In this document: positions 34,805 to 44,862 of the stretch, in pieces
Layout: the number at the start of each line of letters is the position of its first letter
How positions within the stretch are numbered: position 1 is the first letter of the stretch
Assembly (NCBI RefSeq): GCF_018141185.1
Contig: NZ_CP058560.1
Span: 186,001 to 250,000, forward strand
From: Methanobacterium alkalithermotolerans
GTDB taxonomy: Archaea > Methanobacteriota > Methanobacteria > Methanobacteriales > Methanobacteriaceae
Direction: 5' to 3'
DNA length: 64,000 nucleotides
Position numbers and translations under genes: made by a program
Notes under the pieces: generated by a model
Databases searched by the model: none
What the model was told of the DNA's origin: nothing
What the model saw: the letters and a program-made list of their open reading frames with translations, nothing else

Positions 34805-36964
34805 TTATGATTCATCCCCGCCGTGATGAGTTTTTGCCCATTTCCTATCTTTACGAGTAACCATGTGGAAAAATGCAGCAAAAAAGAGAGGTATGAGGTA
34901 GAGGCAGTAAGCCCAGTACTCCACTGCCCGTATTAGTCCGGTTAAAAATGATTCATTATCCCGGTAAACTCCCAGTATTACCCCGGGGAAAAATGCAGCC
35001 ATGGACAGTAAACCAATTGCTACCGGTGCCTCCATGAAGAAGGTTAAAACTCCTCCCAGGTTTAAAATGGCCACCACATATCCCAGCATCACAAAGGCTA
35101 TGAATAATAAAAAGAAGAGGTACTGGATAGAATCTATTTTTTTATATAATGGTATTTTAGCATCTATAATGGGTGCCAGGTAAATGAATAATGTTTCCAG
35201 GTTACCGGTAGCCCACCTGACCCTCTGACGGAAAAAAGGCTTCCAGTAAGGAACAGCTTCCTGGAATACATGGGCTTTTCCACAGTACCGGATTTTATAT
35301 CCCTTGATCATTAACTTTATACTCATATTGAGGTCTTCAGTTACCGCAAATCCATCCCAGCCCCCAATTTCTTCTATGGCTTTCCGGGTGGTAATCTGGC
35401 CATTTCCTCCCAGAAAACCATTTTTACCCATGATATCCCGGGACCTTAAAATAATATTACCAAATATGGAAAATTCCACTTCCTGCATCCTGGTTAAGAG
35501 GTTTCTATCAGCATTATACATCCTGACCCGGGCCTGCACCCCGGCCACTTTTTCCTCATTAAGATAGGGAATTATTTTAGATAAAAAATCAGATCCCACC
35601 CGGGCATCTGCATCAAAAACTGCTATAACATCTCCTTCTGCCATACGGATACCATCATTTAATACATATCCCTTTCCATTTCCAGAGCGAGGTGGTTTGC
35701 GGGTGATAATACGCAGACAATCCACTTCTTTTTTCAGATTATCCAGTATTTCGCCGGTTTTATCTGTGGAACCATCATTGATAACCAGTACCTCGAAATT
35801 CTTTTCTCCCTTATGATAATAATTCATGAGGGATAGTGATCTGACACATTTTTCAATGGTCATCTCCTCATTATGGGCCGGTATGATTATGCTTACCCGG
35901 GGAGGTTGGCTAAAGGGTACTGCCGGTGCGGGTTTTTTAAAGCTCAAGAATACCAGGAACATATTATAACAGGCGGGTATAAATAAAAGATACATTAACC
36001 AGGTCATACTCCTACTTACCATACCATAGATGGCCAGGGAACATATAACCGCAGTTACAAAGAAAACTCCTGTTTTTTCCATTTTCAATTCATCTTCTTT
36101 GGTATGGATGGTTTCTTCCATTTTCTCCTTTTTCTTTTTATCTGTCTTTGATTTTTCCAAAGCAACTTCAATGGCACTGTGGAGTTCATCAGATTTAAAT
36201 GGTTTTATCAGGTAGCCATAAGGGGATGTTTCAAGTATTTTTTCCATGGTTTTTTCATCAGCATAGGCGGTGAGAAAAATAACCGGTATATCCTCCGGGG
36301 CAATTTTATGGGCTACCTGCACACCATCCATATCTCCTTGAAGCATTAAATCCATTAAAATTAAATCAGGCTGGTGTAATTTGATTTTTTCCAGGGCCTT
36401 ATCTCCAGAGGCCACCATATCCACTACCTGATACCCCATATCCTGTAATTTATCTTCCAGATCCATGGCCGTGATGAATTCATCTTCCACAATGAGTATA
36501 CGGGGTGGTGGTGCAGGGAGATTTTGTTTATCTCGACTTTTTAATGCTTCCTCTTCACTACGGGTGATTCCATCATACATTTCCTGGATATCAGCTTGAT
36601 GCTTTTTAAGGGCGGTTTCTATGGTAAGCTGCAGACTCTTAATATCAAATGGTTTTACCAGATAACCATAGGGTGCGCTTTTTTTGGCTTTTTTTAAGGT
36701 TTTATCATCTGAATAAGCACTGATAAATACCACCGGGATGGATAAAGAAGAAATCTTTTGGGCAGCTTCAGTTCCATCCATCTTCCCCTTTAAAGATATG
36801 TCCATTAAAACTAAATCCGGCCGATACTCTGCTGAGAATTTTATTGCTTCTGTGCCAGTTGCAACCAGATTTACAACTTCATAGCCTAATTTAACTAGTT
36901 TCTCATTGATATCAAGAGCAGTGATAGCTTCATCTTCTACCACCAGTATACTGGCTTTTACCAT
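34805..36964 (-). CDS. REC-REC-glycosyltransferase family 2 fusion
   Basis: 719 aa. Two receiver domains come first: residues 4-122 with phospho-acceptor D55 (LVLMDISLKG) and 154-270 with D205 (LILMDLMLQG). A Lys-rich linker (270-297) and two hydrophobic segments (300-342) follow, then a family-2 glycosyltransferase (VSIIIPAHNEEMTIEKC, DAD, TEDL, QRVRW motifs), then three or four membrane helices at 600-705. The motifs fit a processive, cellulose-synthase-like enzyme. Two phosphorylation inputs should control polymer synthesis at the membrane. It is monocistronic, and the fused architecture is unusual. Confidence 0.85.
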   Translation of the reverse strand: MVKASILVVEDEAITALDINEKLVKLGYEVVNLVATGTEAIKFSAEYRPDLVLMDISLKGKMDGTEAAQKISSLSIPVVFISAYSDDKTLKKAKKSAPYGYLVKPFDIKSLQLTIETALKKHQADIQEMYDGITRSEEEALKSRDKQNLPAPPPRILIVEDEFITAMDLEDKLQDMGYQVVDMVASGDKALEKIKLHQPDLILMDLMLQGDMDGVQVAHKIAPEDIPVIFLTAYADEKTMEKILETSPYGYLIKPFKSDELHSAIEVALEKSKTDKKKKEKMEETIHTKEDELKMEKTGVFFVTAVICSLAIYGMVSRSMTWLMYLLFIPACYNMFLVFLSFKKPAPAVPFSQPPRVSIIIPAHNEEMTIEKCVRSLSLMNYYHKGEKNFEVLVINDGSTDKTGEILDNLKKEVDCLRIITRKPPRSGNGKGYVLNDGIRMAEGDVIAVFDADARVGSDFLSKIIPYLNEEKVAGVQARVRMYNADRNLLTRMQEVEFSIFGNIILRSRDIMGKNGFLGGNGQITTRKAIEEIGGWDGFAVTEDLNMSIKLMIKGYKIRYCGKAHVFQEAVPYWKPFFRQRVRWATGNLETLFIYLAPIIDAKIPLYKKIDSIQYLFFLLFIAFVMLGYVVAILNLGGVLTFFMEAPVAIGLLSMAAFFPGVILGVYRDNESFLTGLIRAVEYWAYCLYLIPLFFAAFFHMVTRKDRKWAKTHHGGDES

Positions 36965-37429
36965 TCATACACCCCAGTTTATAAATTAAAATAGTATTAA
37001 CTTGCTTACATGAAGATTAAATTGTTATATTATGTCTATTTAATCCAGCTGTAATAAATATTCCGAGAATATTTAAAATTAAAGTTTCCGGGGGTAGTAG
37101 AATAGGCCAAAATAACCGGGAGTAAAAAACTAATTTATGGATTAGAATATTGTAATATTATATAATCAAAATAAAGGAAGAATTTTTTAGTAAAATGATG
37201 GAAATAAAATTTTAAATAGTCTAATTCCCTATTAACCTTATAAAAGTAGTTTAAAGGATTATATAATAAAAAATAGTTACTTAAAACTTATAAAATCAAT
37301 CAGAATAGTTATAAAAAATAAAAAGTAATTAAAAAATTAAGTATGATAAGTTGAATAATTATAAAAAAATAATAAATTCTTAGAAAATTCAAAAATTACT
37401 TTGATTTTCCAGAAAGATATTTAATCTAT
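36965..37429. other. 465-bp AT-rich intergenic region
   Basis: Between two minus-strand genes. It is mostly A/T with no open frame of note and no clear repeat. I see nothing supported in it beyond likely promoter DNA for the glycosyltransferase fusion. Confidence 0.6.
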
Positions 37430-37648
37430 TTATTCAATTATTTCAGCAAAAGCGAATTTTTGGCGGACTGCGTTAACTTTTATTTTAACTTCGTCTCCAA
37501 CACCGGCTCCAGAAACAAATACCACAAATCCTTCGATTTTTGCGATACCGTCGCCGTCTCTACCTAAATCTTCTATCTTAACATCAAATTCGTCACCCAC
37601 ATTAATTGGGGAGTCGTTTCCTCTTCTATCGTAGTCATTTCCAAACAA
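37430..37648 (-). CDS. TRAM domain protein (second copy)
   Basis: 72 aa from TTG 37648, the same length as the protein at 21549-21767 and closely similar (EFDVKIEDLGRDGDGIAKIE, GFVVFVSGAGVGDEVKIKV). It should bind RNA through the TRAM barrel. The start is set by GGACGTGAT three bases upstream of TTG and by agreement with the paralog. Codon use is more GC-rich than the surrounding intergenic DNA, as expected for a well-expressed gene. Confidence 0.85.
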   Translation of the reverse strand: MFGNDYDRRGNDSPINVGDEFDVKIEDLGRDGDGIAKIEGFVVFVSGAGVGDEVKIKVNAVRQKFAFAEIIE

Positions 37649-38011
37649 AACATCACGTCCTAAAGTCAAAAATTAATTGAAAACCTGGTTTCCAAAATTT
37701 ATGACCATCTAATGCACACGGCATCATAAAATTTATTCAAAACAAGATAAAAAAATATCTTAAATCAAATTACCTATGACCCTATTTAATGTACATCAAT
37801 TAAACTTAGCTTTCATAATATATAAAGGCATTGATTAAAAAGTTAAATAAACCTCTGAAAACATATAAAATCAAGTATATTTAATTAATAAATTATAATG
37901 TTCATAAAAAAAGGTTCATTTAATTCTAAATTAATAAATTAATTGTTACCTTAAAAAAAGTGTATTTAACTCTAAATAATAGATTATACTATTCCAAATT
38001 AAAGGAGATGA
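37649..38011. other. 363-bp divergent intergenic region
   Basis: It separates the TRAM gene and the DUF368 gene. It is AT-rich and holds TATA-like runs near 37815-37825. No gene or repeat is seen. AAAGGAG at its right end is the ribosome site of the next gene. Confidence 0.6.
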
Positions 38012-38887
38012 ATGATGATCAAACTCAGTAAAAAGATGGAAGATTTTTTCCTCATATTCATAAGAGGGCTATTCATGGGCACCGCAGATATCATGCCCGG
38101 TGTTTCTGGAGGAACCATAGCCCTTATTACAGGTATCTACGAAAGACTGGTGCATTCCATAAGTAAAATAAATTTTAAATTTATTAAACCTTTCCTGAAG
38201 GGAGATATGTCTCTTAGCTGGAAAATATTAAAAGAAGAAGTTGATTTCTCCTTATTTATTCCATTGGGATTGGGTATCGGATTGGCCATAATATCCATGG
38301 CCCAGGTAATGTCCTTTATGCTGGAAAATTACACGGCATTTACCTATGCCTTTTTTTCCGGGTTAATTCTGGCCTCCGCCTATATTGTTTATAAAGAAAT
38401 TGATGGCATATGTGTAAAAGGATTCATTTCACTACTTGCTGGATTAATTGGGGCCTTCCTTTTTGTAGGCCTTAACCCCATACAGGCTAACCATTCTCTA
38501 CCAATTATCTTCTTATCAGGTTTACTGGCCATATGTGCCATGATACTGCCCGGTATATCCGGTGCATTTGTGTTATTACTCCTGAATCAATATGAATACA
38601 TGCTTAATGCTTTAAATAACGTTTCCTTACCGGATATTTTTGCCTTTGGTGCTGGTGCCGCCCTGGGTATCGTGGTATTTTCCCGGGTACTGGACTATCT
38701 TTTAAGAAACTACGAATCATTTACCATGGCCTTTCTGGTGGGATTGATGTTAGGAACCCTGCGCTTACCCTACCAAAAATTAGAAATAACCGATTCAGGA
38801 TCTCTTCTTCCTCTTTTAATAATAGGCCTAGTTGGTTTTGGATTGGTAATGGTTCTAGAAAAAAAATTCCGCTATATTGATTATTAA
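38012..38887 (+). CDS. DUF368 family membrane protein
   Basis: 291 aa with about eight hydrophobic segments. The signature region is GTADIMPGVSGGTIALITGI (about 26-45), and a second GISGAFVLLLLNQY repeats the pattern. DUF368 proteins form a polyprenyl-phosphate flippase-like family in some bacteria; whether that holds for this archaeal member is inference. A strong GGAG lies a few bases upstream. Two adjacent ATGs (38012, 38015) are both possible. The next gene, an acetyltransferase, follows by 108 bases. Confidence 0.87.
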   Translation: MMIKLSKKMEDFFLIFIRGLFMGTADIMPGVSGGTIALITGIYERLVHSISKINFKFIKPFLKGDMSLSWKILKEEVDFSLFIPLGLGIGLAIISMAQVMSFMLENYTAFTYAFFSGLILASAYIVYKEIDGICVKGFISLLAGLIGAFLFVGLNPIQANHSLPIIFLSGLLAICAMILPGISGAFVLLLLNQYEYMLNALNNVSLPDIFAFGAGAALGIVVFSRVLDYLLRNYESFTMAFLVGLMLGTLRLPYQKLEITDSGSLLPLLIIGLVGFGLVMVLEKKFRYIDY

Positions 38888-38995
38888 TTCCCTTATTTAT
38901 TTTTTAGTAAAAAGAGACTCAGATTGCCTTGAATCCAGGGTTAAGAATATTTAAATGAGAAATATCATTAAAACCATAGGGAGGTTGCCTAATAA

Positions 38996-39595
38996 ATGAG
39001 TTTTAGAATGGAAAAATACAATCCCCAAAAGCATGATCCCCAAAAAGTGGCGGAAATCATATATGCTGCTGATGTGGAATTAAATTCTTATGTATTAGGA
39101 GAAAAAAAAGAAGCAGTACAGACTATAATTAAATTGCTGGAGATGGGCAATAATTATTTTGCATCCCCCTATCTGGAGTGTGCCCTCTATCAGGATAAAT
39201 TGGTGGGTATAGTGGTAAGTTCCACAGTTAAAGACAAGCTCAAGCTGGATAGATCGTCTGGTATGGCCTTTTTAAAAGCCTTTGGTTTATGGACATTTTT
39301 AAAGAGATTCCCTACCATGATAAAAATGGATAAGATAGTAAATTCCAATCTAGATGATGATGGATTTTTCATCCACTTCCTCTCCGTGGATTTACCCTAT
39401 CAAAACCAGGGCATTGGTACTAAAATAATAGAAAATATCCTTAAAAAACATGAAAAATTGTATGTGGATGTAAATATCAATAATATGCAGGGTAAAAACT
39501 TTTATGAAAAAATGGGTTTTAAGGTCCAGTCTAAAAATTTGATTAAAATAAAAAATAAGGAGATAGGGACTTATTCCCTGAGGACTAAAGAATAA
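38996..39595 (+). CDS. GNAT family N-acetyltransferase
   Basis: 199 aa. The acetyl-CoA-binding part is visible as FLSVDLPYQNQGIGTKIIEN (about 124-144), followed by NNMQGKNFYEKMGFKV. It should transfer an acetyl group to an amine; the substrate is unknown. AGGGAGG lies ten bases before the ATG. The gene stands alone between DUF368 and convergent cobN. Confidence 0.88.
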   Translation: MSFRMEKYNPQKHDPQKVAEIIYAADVELNSYVLGEKKEAVQTIIKLLEMGNNYFASPYLECALYQDKLVGIVVSSTVKDKLKLDRSSGMAFLKAFGLWTFLKRFPTMIKMDKIVNSNLDDDGFFIHFLSVDLPYQNQGIGTKIIENILKKHEKLYVDVNINNMQGKNFYEKMGFKVQSKNLIKIKNKEIGTYSLRTKE

Positions 39596-39629
39596 TAAAA
39601 TTAAAGCTATTTAAAGCTTTCAGAGGGTT

Positions 39630-42600
39630 TTATTCCACTTCAGACTCCAGATTCATTACAATTTCCTTTAATTTTTTAATTTTTTCTTCATCTGCTTCCC
39701 AGTATCCCCTGCTTTGGGTTTCCATTAATAACTCCCCCATTTTTATGGTGGCATAGGGATTATTTTCCTGTAATTTTTTTCGCATTTCTTCATCAAAAAT
39801 TAATTTATCAGCCACATTGTCATAGACCCAGTTATCTACTTTTTTGGTGGTGGCAGAGAACCCTAATAAATGTTCCACGTTGTCTTTTATTTTCTTGGTT
39901 CCATGGAAGTCATGGTTTAACATACCCTCCAACCATTTTGGATTAAGTAACCTGGTCCGGGTGGCACGATTTATAGTATGAGATAGGTCTTCCACATAAA
40001 TTTCTTCCTCAGTGGAATCTGAAACCATGATCTCTGCTTTTTCACCCCGGAACTCCTCCACCGTCCGGGATAAACCTCCTAAAAATTCATAATAATGGTC
40101 CAGATCAGTAACCTCATACTCCACATTATCCCTTTCCTGGGTTACCAGATCTACCCGTCCCAATTTACGAGTTAAACCTGATTTATCCGGTTTAATTTTC
40201 CCGGGAAGGTACGCATAGGACATACTGTGGGAGTAACTTTCCACCAGCTCCTGCTCTTCTTCCCAGCTACTATTTTCCACCAGGTTAGGTAGTGAAGTGG
40301 CATATTCAGAGGGGGAAGGACCATAAATTCGGGCCAGGGCCATTTCATCTTCATCTTCTTCCAGAAAATGCCCTCGCAGGTAATTGAATTCAGGGTCTTC
40401 CTCTAAGGAGGCCACCTGTTTTATGGCCCGGTTAATTAAATCAATATGAGTTCCCAGAGTATCCCGGAATATGCCACAAATATTAATGGTAACATCAATC
40501 CGGGGACGTCCCAGCTCTTTTAGAGGTATAATTTCTAATTTCTTGATCCAGGCACCCTTTTGATGTTTTATTTTAACCCCCATTAAATGGAGTATGGTGG
40601 AAATGGTATCACCACCTGTTTTCAGGGTCTCAAAACCCCACAAAACCAGACCCACACTGCGGGGATAACTGCCGTGTTTTTTAAAGTAAGAATCAATAAG
40701 CATCTCAGCGGTGGCCTTGCCCCGGGTATCAGCAGCTACAGTAGGTATCTGTCTGGGATCAAAGGCATACATTGATTTACCAGTAGGATACACTTCCGGG
40801 TCCCTTACCGGATCTCCACCCCGGGCAGGTATAATATAAGAACCCTCCAGAGCTTTCAGGAGAGCTTCACTTTCCTGACTAAATTCCATCTGGGAAGCTA
40901 TATCCTGGACATAAGAAGAGTATCCTTCTTCCAGATTAATTTCCTTTTTATCCAGTATTTCACCGATGATTTTCCGGGCCTCTTCTTCTATTTCCTCTCC
41001 GGCGGAGGTGTCCTTAATATTTTCCCAGATTAGATTTTTTTGGCGGGAAAGAAGCTTCAACACCGAAGGGTATTCCCGGTCAATACGTAACACCCCCAAA
41101 AGGTAATCCACCATATCCTTTTTTGGTGGAGTTTTATCCAGTATATGCAGCCCCATAGGAATCAGTCTTCTTTTCATCCGGTATAATTCCTGGCTGATGG
41201 AATCCACATCATTCTCTAAATTCAAATCTTCTGCCTTTTCCATAATCAGCTGAAGGGTTAATTCCTGAGGTGATTCACGGTACTGGCTTAAAAGATCCTC
41301 CAGTAAAAGATAGTCCTCATATATTTGAGAACTTTTCATGGGAGGGGAGGCATGGGAAACACAAAGTGCATAGGATCTCCTTTTAGCTATGGTGGACTCC
41401 GAGGTATTGCCCACCCAGTAATAGTAGATATTAGGTAAATTACCAATTAATATATCCGGGTAACATCGGGAGGACATTCCCACTTCTTTACCGGGTGTAA
41501 ATTCCAGGGTGCCGTGCATACCAAAATGCAGTACGGCATCGGCCTGGAATACCTTTTCCAAATAATAATAAAAGGCCAGATACTGATGATGGGGAGGCAA
41601 TTCTTTATCATGATAAGCATTTTCCGGGTCTTCATGCACCCCCCGGGTGGGCTGTACTCCTAAAAAGATGTTTCCCAGTTCCACCCCGGGAATAAGAAAG
41701 TAATCACCCTCCACCATTAAATCCCCTGGTACTTCACCCCAGGAACTTATAACCTCCTTTTGAATTTCCAGAGGTAGATTCTGGAACCATTCCCTATAAT
41801 CATCCACCGGTATCTGTATACCTCTTTTAGAACTATATTGGGGACTGTTAAGAATACCTTCCTCCAGGAAAAGGTCTTTAAGGTTAGATGGAGGTATCTC
41901 TATATGATAATTCCTATTTTTTAGTTTTTTCAGGAAAATTTCCAGGCTTTTAAATACATCCAGATAACCAGAACTGGCCAGGTTTTCTTCTCCAGGCGGA
42001 TAATTATAGGTTAAAAGGGCCACTTTTTTTGAGGAGTTCTTCTTGTTTTTTAGTTTAATCCAGTTAATTATACGCCGGGCAAGTTTATCTATCCTTTCTT
42101 CAATGACCGATACCACCTTTATGGTACCCATTTCCTCTTCCTGGAGTGTCTCCAAAGCAGAAGTAAATACCGGTTCAATACCTCCATCTAACTCAGGTAA
42201 GGTCACCCCTAGAATAATCTCCATGGGATTGAGAGTTTCCTCCCTCTTTGACCATTTCTCTATATCAGTTTCATAGCCCCGCAGGGATATCAAATAAGGA
42301 ATATTATTTTTATGGAAAAACTCGTGGGTGGGAGCAGGATCTCCCCCCATGGGGCCTCCATTTAGCTGGAAGTACTGTAAATTAACAAAAAGATCTATAT
42401 CAGATAGGTAATCATTTAATACCTGCAGGTTGTGCTCCACCTGGGAAAATGCTATAATCAGATTACATTCATCCCTTAATTTTTCATACAAGGCCTCTGC
42501 CATAGGCCGGGTATCATCAAAATGCATCCCCCCGTAAAATAGAACTCCTATGGTGGGTTGATCCATATTGAAAAGTGATGCCTTTTTATAATCATCTAAA

Positions 42601-43211
42601 TCCGTATAGATTCCTCTGTAAGGAAGATATAAACCATATTCAGGCATTTCCTGGGGAGGTTCCACCTTTTTTATTTGGTCCATATCTGCATATTCTCTTA
42701 AGAGAAATAGTAGCATATTTTTCAAGTTCTCTGCATCATTCTGGCCATAATATTCCCGGATTTTAAACCAGTTTTTTATATCCCTTCTTAAATCATCACC
42801 AGCACAGTCCAGGATTTTTTGTAACTTATTACTCCTTACCATGGACTCCAGATCCAGGGAATTCTCCTGAAATCTTGTACTTAGAGTTTGTAGAGATAAG
42901 TTACCCAGGCGGGTTAAGTTCATAATAAGAGGGTTTCCCCAGACCAGAGTTACCACTGTTTTAGGTTTATTATCCAATACCTGGATTAATTCTCTTCCAA
43001 TACGTTCATCACCCCGGATATCAACAAGTATGATATCTGACATTCCGATATCTTCTTTTAAAGAATCTAAAGATACCTGGGGGTCTTCATAATCTTCTAA
43101 ATAAATTTTTTTAAGAAAAATAAGGTTACCATATTCTCTTTTAATTTTATCCAGGGCATCTCTCAGGGAAAGTGTATTGGTAATGGTGGTAATGGCCAGT
43201 ACTTTTATCAT
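39630..43211 (-). CDS. cobN: CobN-type chelatase large subunit
   Basis: 1193 aa, full length for CobN/ChlH-type chelatases. Visible conserved parts are FVNLQYFQLNGGPMGGDPAPTHEF-like region (given here in part: QLNGGPMGGDPAPTHEF), LHFGMHGTLEFTPGKEVG, NLPNIYYYWVGNTSE, and YPTGKSMYAFDPRQIPTVAA. It inserts a metal, usually cobalt or magnesium, into a tetrapyrrole with the help of AAA+ partners. It is the last gene of a minus-strand operon with the ChlI-ChlD-like protein and a complete ECF transporter. In methanogens the true ligand and metal are open; cobalt for corrinoids is the most likely, nickel is possible. Confidence 0.92.
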   Translation of the reverse strand: MIKVLAITTITNTLSLRDALDKIKREYGNLIFLKKIYLEDYEDPQVSLDSLKEDIGMSDIILVDIRGDERIGRELIQVLDNKPKTVVTLVWGNPLIMNLTRLGNLSLQTLSTRFQENSLDLESMVRSNKLQKILDCAGDDLRRDIKNWFKIREYYGQNDAENLKNMLLFLLREYADMDQIKKVEPPQEMPEYGLYLPYRGIYTDLDDYKKASLFNMDQPTIGVLFYGGMHFDDTRPMAEALYEKLRDECNLIIAFSQVEHNLQVLNDYLSDIDLFVNLQYFQLNGGPMGGDPAPTHEFFHKNNIPYLISLRGYETDIEKWSKREETLNPMEIILGVTLPELDGGIEPVFTSALETLQEEEMGTIKVVSVIEERIDKLARRIINWIKLKNKKNSSKKVALLTYNYPPGEENLASSGYLDVFKSLEIFLKKLKNRNYHIEIPPSNLKDLFLEEGILNSPQYSSKRGIQIPVDDYREWFQNLPLEIQKEVISSWGEVPGDLMVEGDYFLIPGVELGNIFLGVQPTRGVHEDPENAYHDKELPPHHQYLAFYYYLEKVFQADAVLHFGMHGTLEFTPGKEVGMSSRCYPDILIGNLPNIYYYWVGNTSESTIAKRRSYALCVSHASPPMKSSQIYEDYLLLEDLLSQYRESPQELTLQLIMEKAEDLNLENDVDSISQELYRMKRRLIPMGLHILDKTPPKKDMVDYLLGVLRIDREYPSVLKLLSRQKNLIWENIKDTSAGEEIEEEARKIIGEILDKKEINLEEGYSSYVQDIASQMEFSQESEALLKALEGSYIIPARGGDPVRDPEVYPTGKSMYAFDPRQIPTVAADTRGKATAEMLIDSYFKKHGSYPRSVGLVLWGFETLKTGGDTISTILHLMGVKIKHQKGAWIKKLEIIPLKELGRPRIDVTINICGIFRDTLGTHIDLINRAIKQVASLEEDPEFNYLRGHFLEEDEDEMALARIYGPSPSEYATSLPNLVENSSWEEEQELVESYSHSMSYAYLPGKIKPDKSGLTRKLGRVDLVTQERDNVEYEVTDLDHYYEFLGGLSRTVEEFRGEKAEIMVSDSTEEEIYVEDLSHTINRATRTRLLNPKWLEGMLNHDFHGTKKIKDNVEHLLGFSATTKKVDNWVYDNVADKLIFDEEMRKKLQENNPYATIKMGELLMETQSRGYWEADEEKIKKLKEIVMNLESEVE

Positions 43212-43307
43212 TTCAAAAAACCTCTTTAAAGATCAATCATTAATTATCCTATTAACCATAAAATCATCATTTAGTTTATTTATATTTAAAATCGTCATCC
43301 ACTTTTT

Positions 43308-44798
43308 CTATTTAATGGATAAGGACTGGTAACCTTCAAAGCAAGTATCCAGTTTATCCTGACTTAGAATATCCCCGGTGGGCCCTTCCTGGATTATTTT
43401 TCCCTGGGATAAAATAATGACCCTCTGGGTGGTCTGCTGCAAGAACTCCAGATCATGGGAGATAATCATAATCCCCATATTACGTTTTTTTAGTCTTTTA
43501 ATCTCATAAACCAGTCTTTGCATATGATAGTAATCCATACCTGTGGTGGGTTCATCCATAATCAGTAGATGGGGTTCCCGAACCAGAAATGCAGAAATCA
43601 GGGTTCTTTGTTTTTCTCCCCCACTAAGGGAATGGGGATGGCGTTTTTGCAGTTTTTCCAGGTTCATGGATTTTAAAACCGGGCCAATATTAAGTTGTGC
43701 TCCTGGAACTTCCTCTAAACCAAAATTCAATTCATTATAAACTGAATCCATGAATAGCTGATGATCCGGGTTCTGGAATACCATACCCACTTTAAAGGTA
43801 GAATCTTCCCTTTCCCAGTTCAGGGTTCCTTTTAGTGGTTTTAATATACCAGAGAGCACTTTAGCCAGAGTGGTTTTACCGGATCCATTGGAACCTACCA
43901 GTCCCACCACTTCTCCCGGATATATCTGCAGATTAATATCCTGAATGGAAAAACCATTATCATAACTATAAGAAAGTCGGGAAATATCTAAAACAGGATT
44001 CTGTTTTACAATCTGATATTCTGGAGCCTGGTAGTTTTCATCCAGCACCCGGGGATTGCGAATACCATAGGACTCCCGGGTGTGAGCATCATAGAGGATT
44101 TCTGGTTCATCATCTTTTATGATCTTACCCTTATCCATGATAAGCACCCTATCGGCCAGGGGCAGGGCATGGTGGGTACGGTGATCAATAAGTATTATGG
44201 TTTTTTTCTGATTTTTCAATCGTTTTAATATTTCAAATAATTTGTAGGCCCCTGGTGGATCCAGGTTAGAGGTGGGTTCATCCATTACCAGAATCTCTGG
44301 TTGGAGTGAAAGATTGGCCGCCACAGCAATCCGTTGTTTTTGACCTTCTGATAAATTGAAAACATTCATATCCCTATTTTCCAGCATATCCACTGAATTT
44401 AAGGCCTCATCCACATTTTTAGATATTTTATTACTTTCCCATCCTAAATTTTCCGGCCCAAAAGCCACTTCATCTTCCACCTTGACCGTGAAAAACTGGG
44501 ACTCTGGATTTTGAAAAATGAATCCTAAATTTTGAGCTAGATCACTTACTGAGTTTTCCCTGGTATTTTTATCTAAAACCTGGATTATTCCATCTATTTC
44601 ACCCCCTAAAATTTGAGGTAGGGTTCCATTAAGACAGCGGGCCAGGGTGGATTTACCACAACCACTCTTACCAGTTAAAAATACAAACTCACCCCTTTTA
44701 ATGGTTAAATTTATGTTTTTAAGGGCAAAATTTTCCTGATGAGGGTATTTGAAATTTAGATTGGTAATTTGCAGGGCAGGGTTAGTCATGAATATCAA
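43308..44798 (-). CDS. ECF transporter ATPase, two fused domains
   Basis: 496 aa. Two ABC ATPase domains in one chain: Walker A FLTGKSGCGKSTLARCL and LVGSNGSGKTTLAKVL, signatures LSEGQKQRIAVAA and LSGGEKQRTLISA, Walker B LVMDEPTSNLDP and LIMDEPTTGMD. It is the EcfA/EcfA' energy module of an energy-coupling-factor importer. It lies 64 bp downstream of the T component. It may start at the ATG three codons inside. Confidence 0.92.
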   Translation of the reverse strand: MIFMTNPALQITNLNFKYPHQENFALKNINLTIKRGEFVFLTGKSGCGKSTLARCLNGTLPQILGGEIDGIIQVLDKNTRENSVSDLAQNLGFIFQNPESQFFTVKVEDEVAFGPENLGWESNKISKNVDEALNSVDMLENRDMNVFNLSEGQKQRIAVAANLSLQPEILVMDEPTSNLDPPGAYKLFEILKRLKNQKKTIILIDHRTHHALPLADRVLIMDKGKIIKDDEPEILYDAHTRESYGIRNPRVLDENYQAPEYQIVKQNPVLDISRLSYSYDNGFSIQDINLQIYPGEVVGLVGSNGSGKTTLAKVLSGILKPLKGTLNWEREDSTFKVGMVFQNPDHQLFMDSVYNELNFGLEEVPGAQLNIGPVLKSMNLEKLQKRHPHSLSGGEKQRTLISAFLVREPHLLIMDEPTTGMDYYHMQRLVYEIKRLKKRNMGIMIISHDLEFLQQTTQRVIILSQGKIIQEGPTGDILSQDKLDTCFEGYQSLSIK

Positions 44799-44862
44799 CT
44801 TAGTATGCTTTAATTTTTAATAGGTATCAATATCAGCTATATTTTAATTCAATATTAACTGG

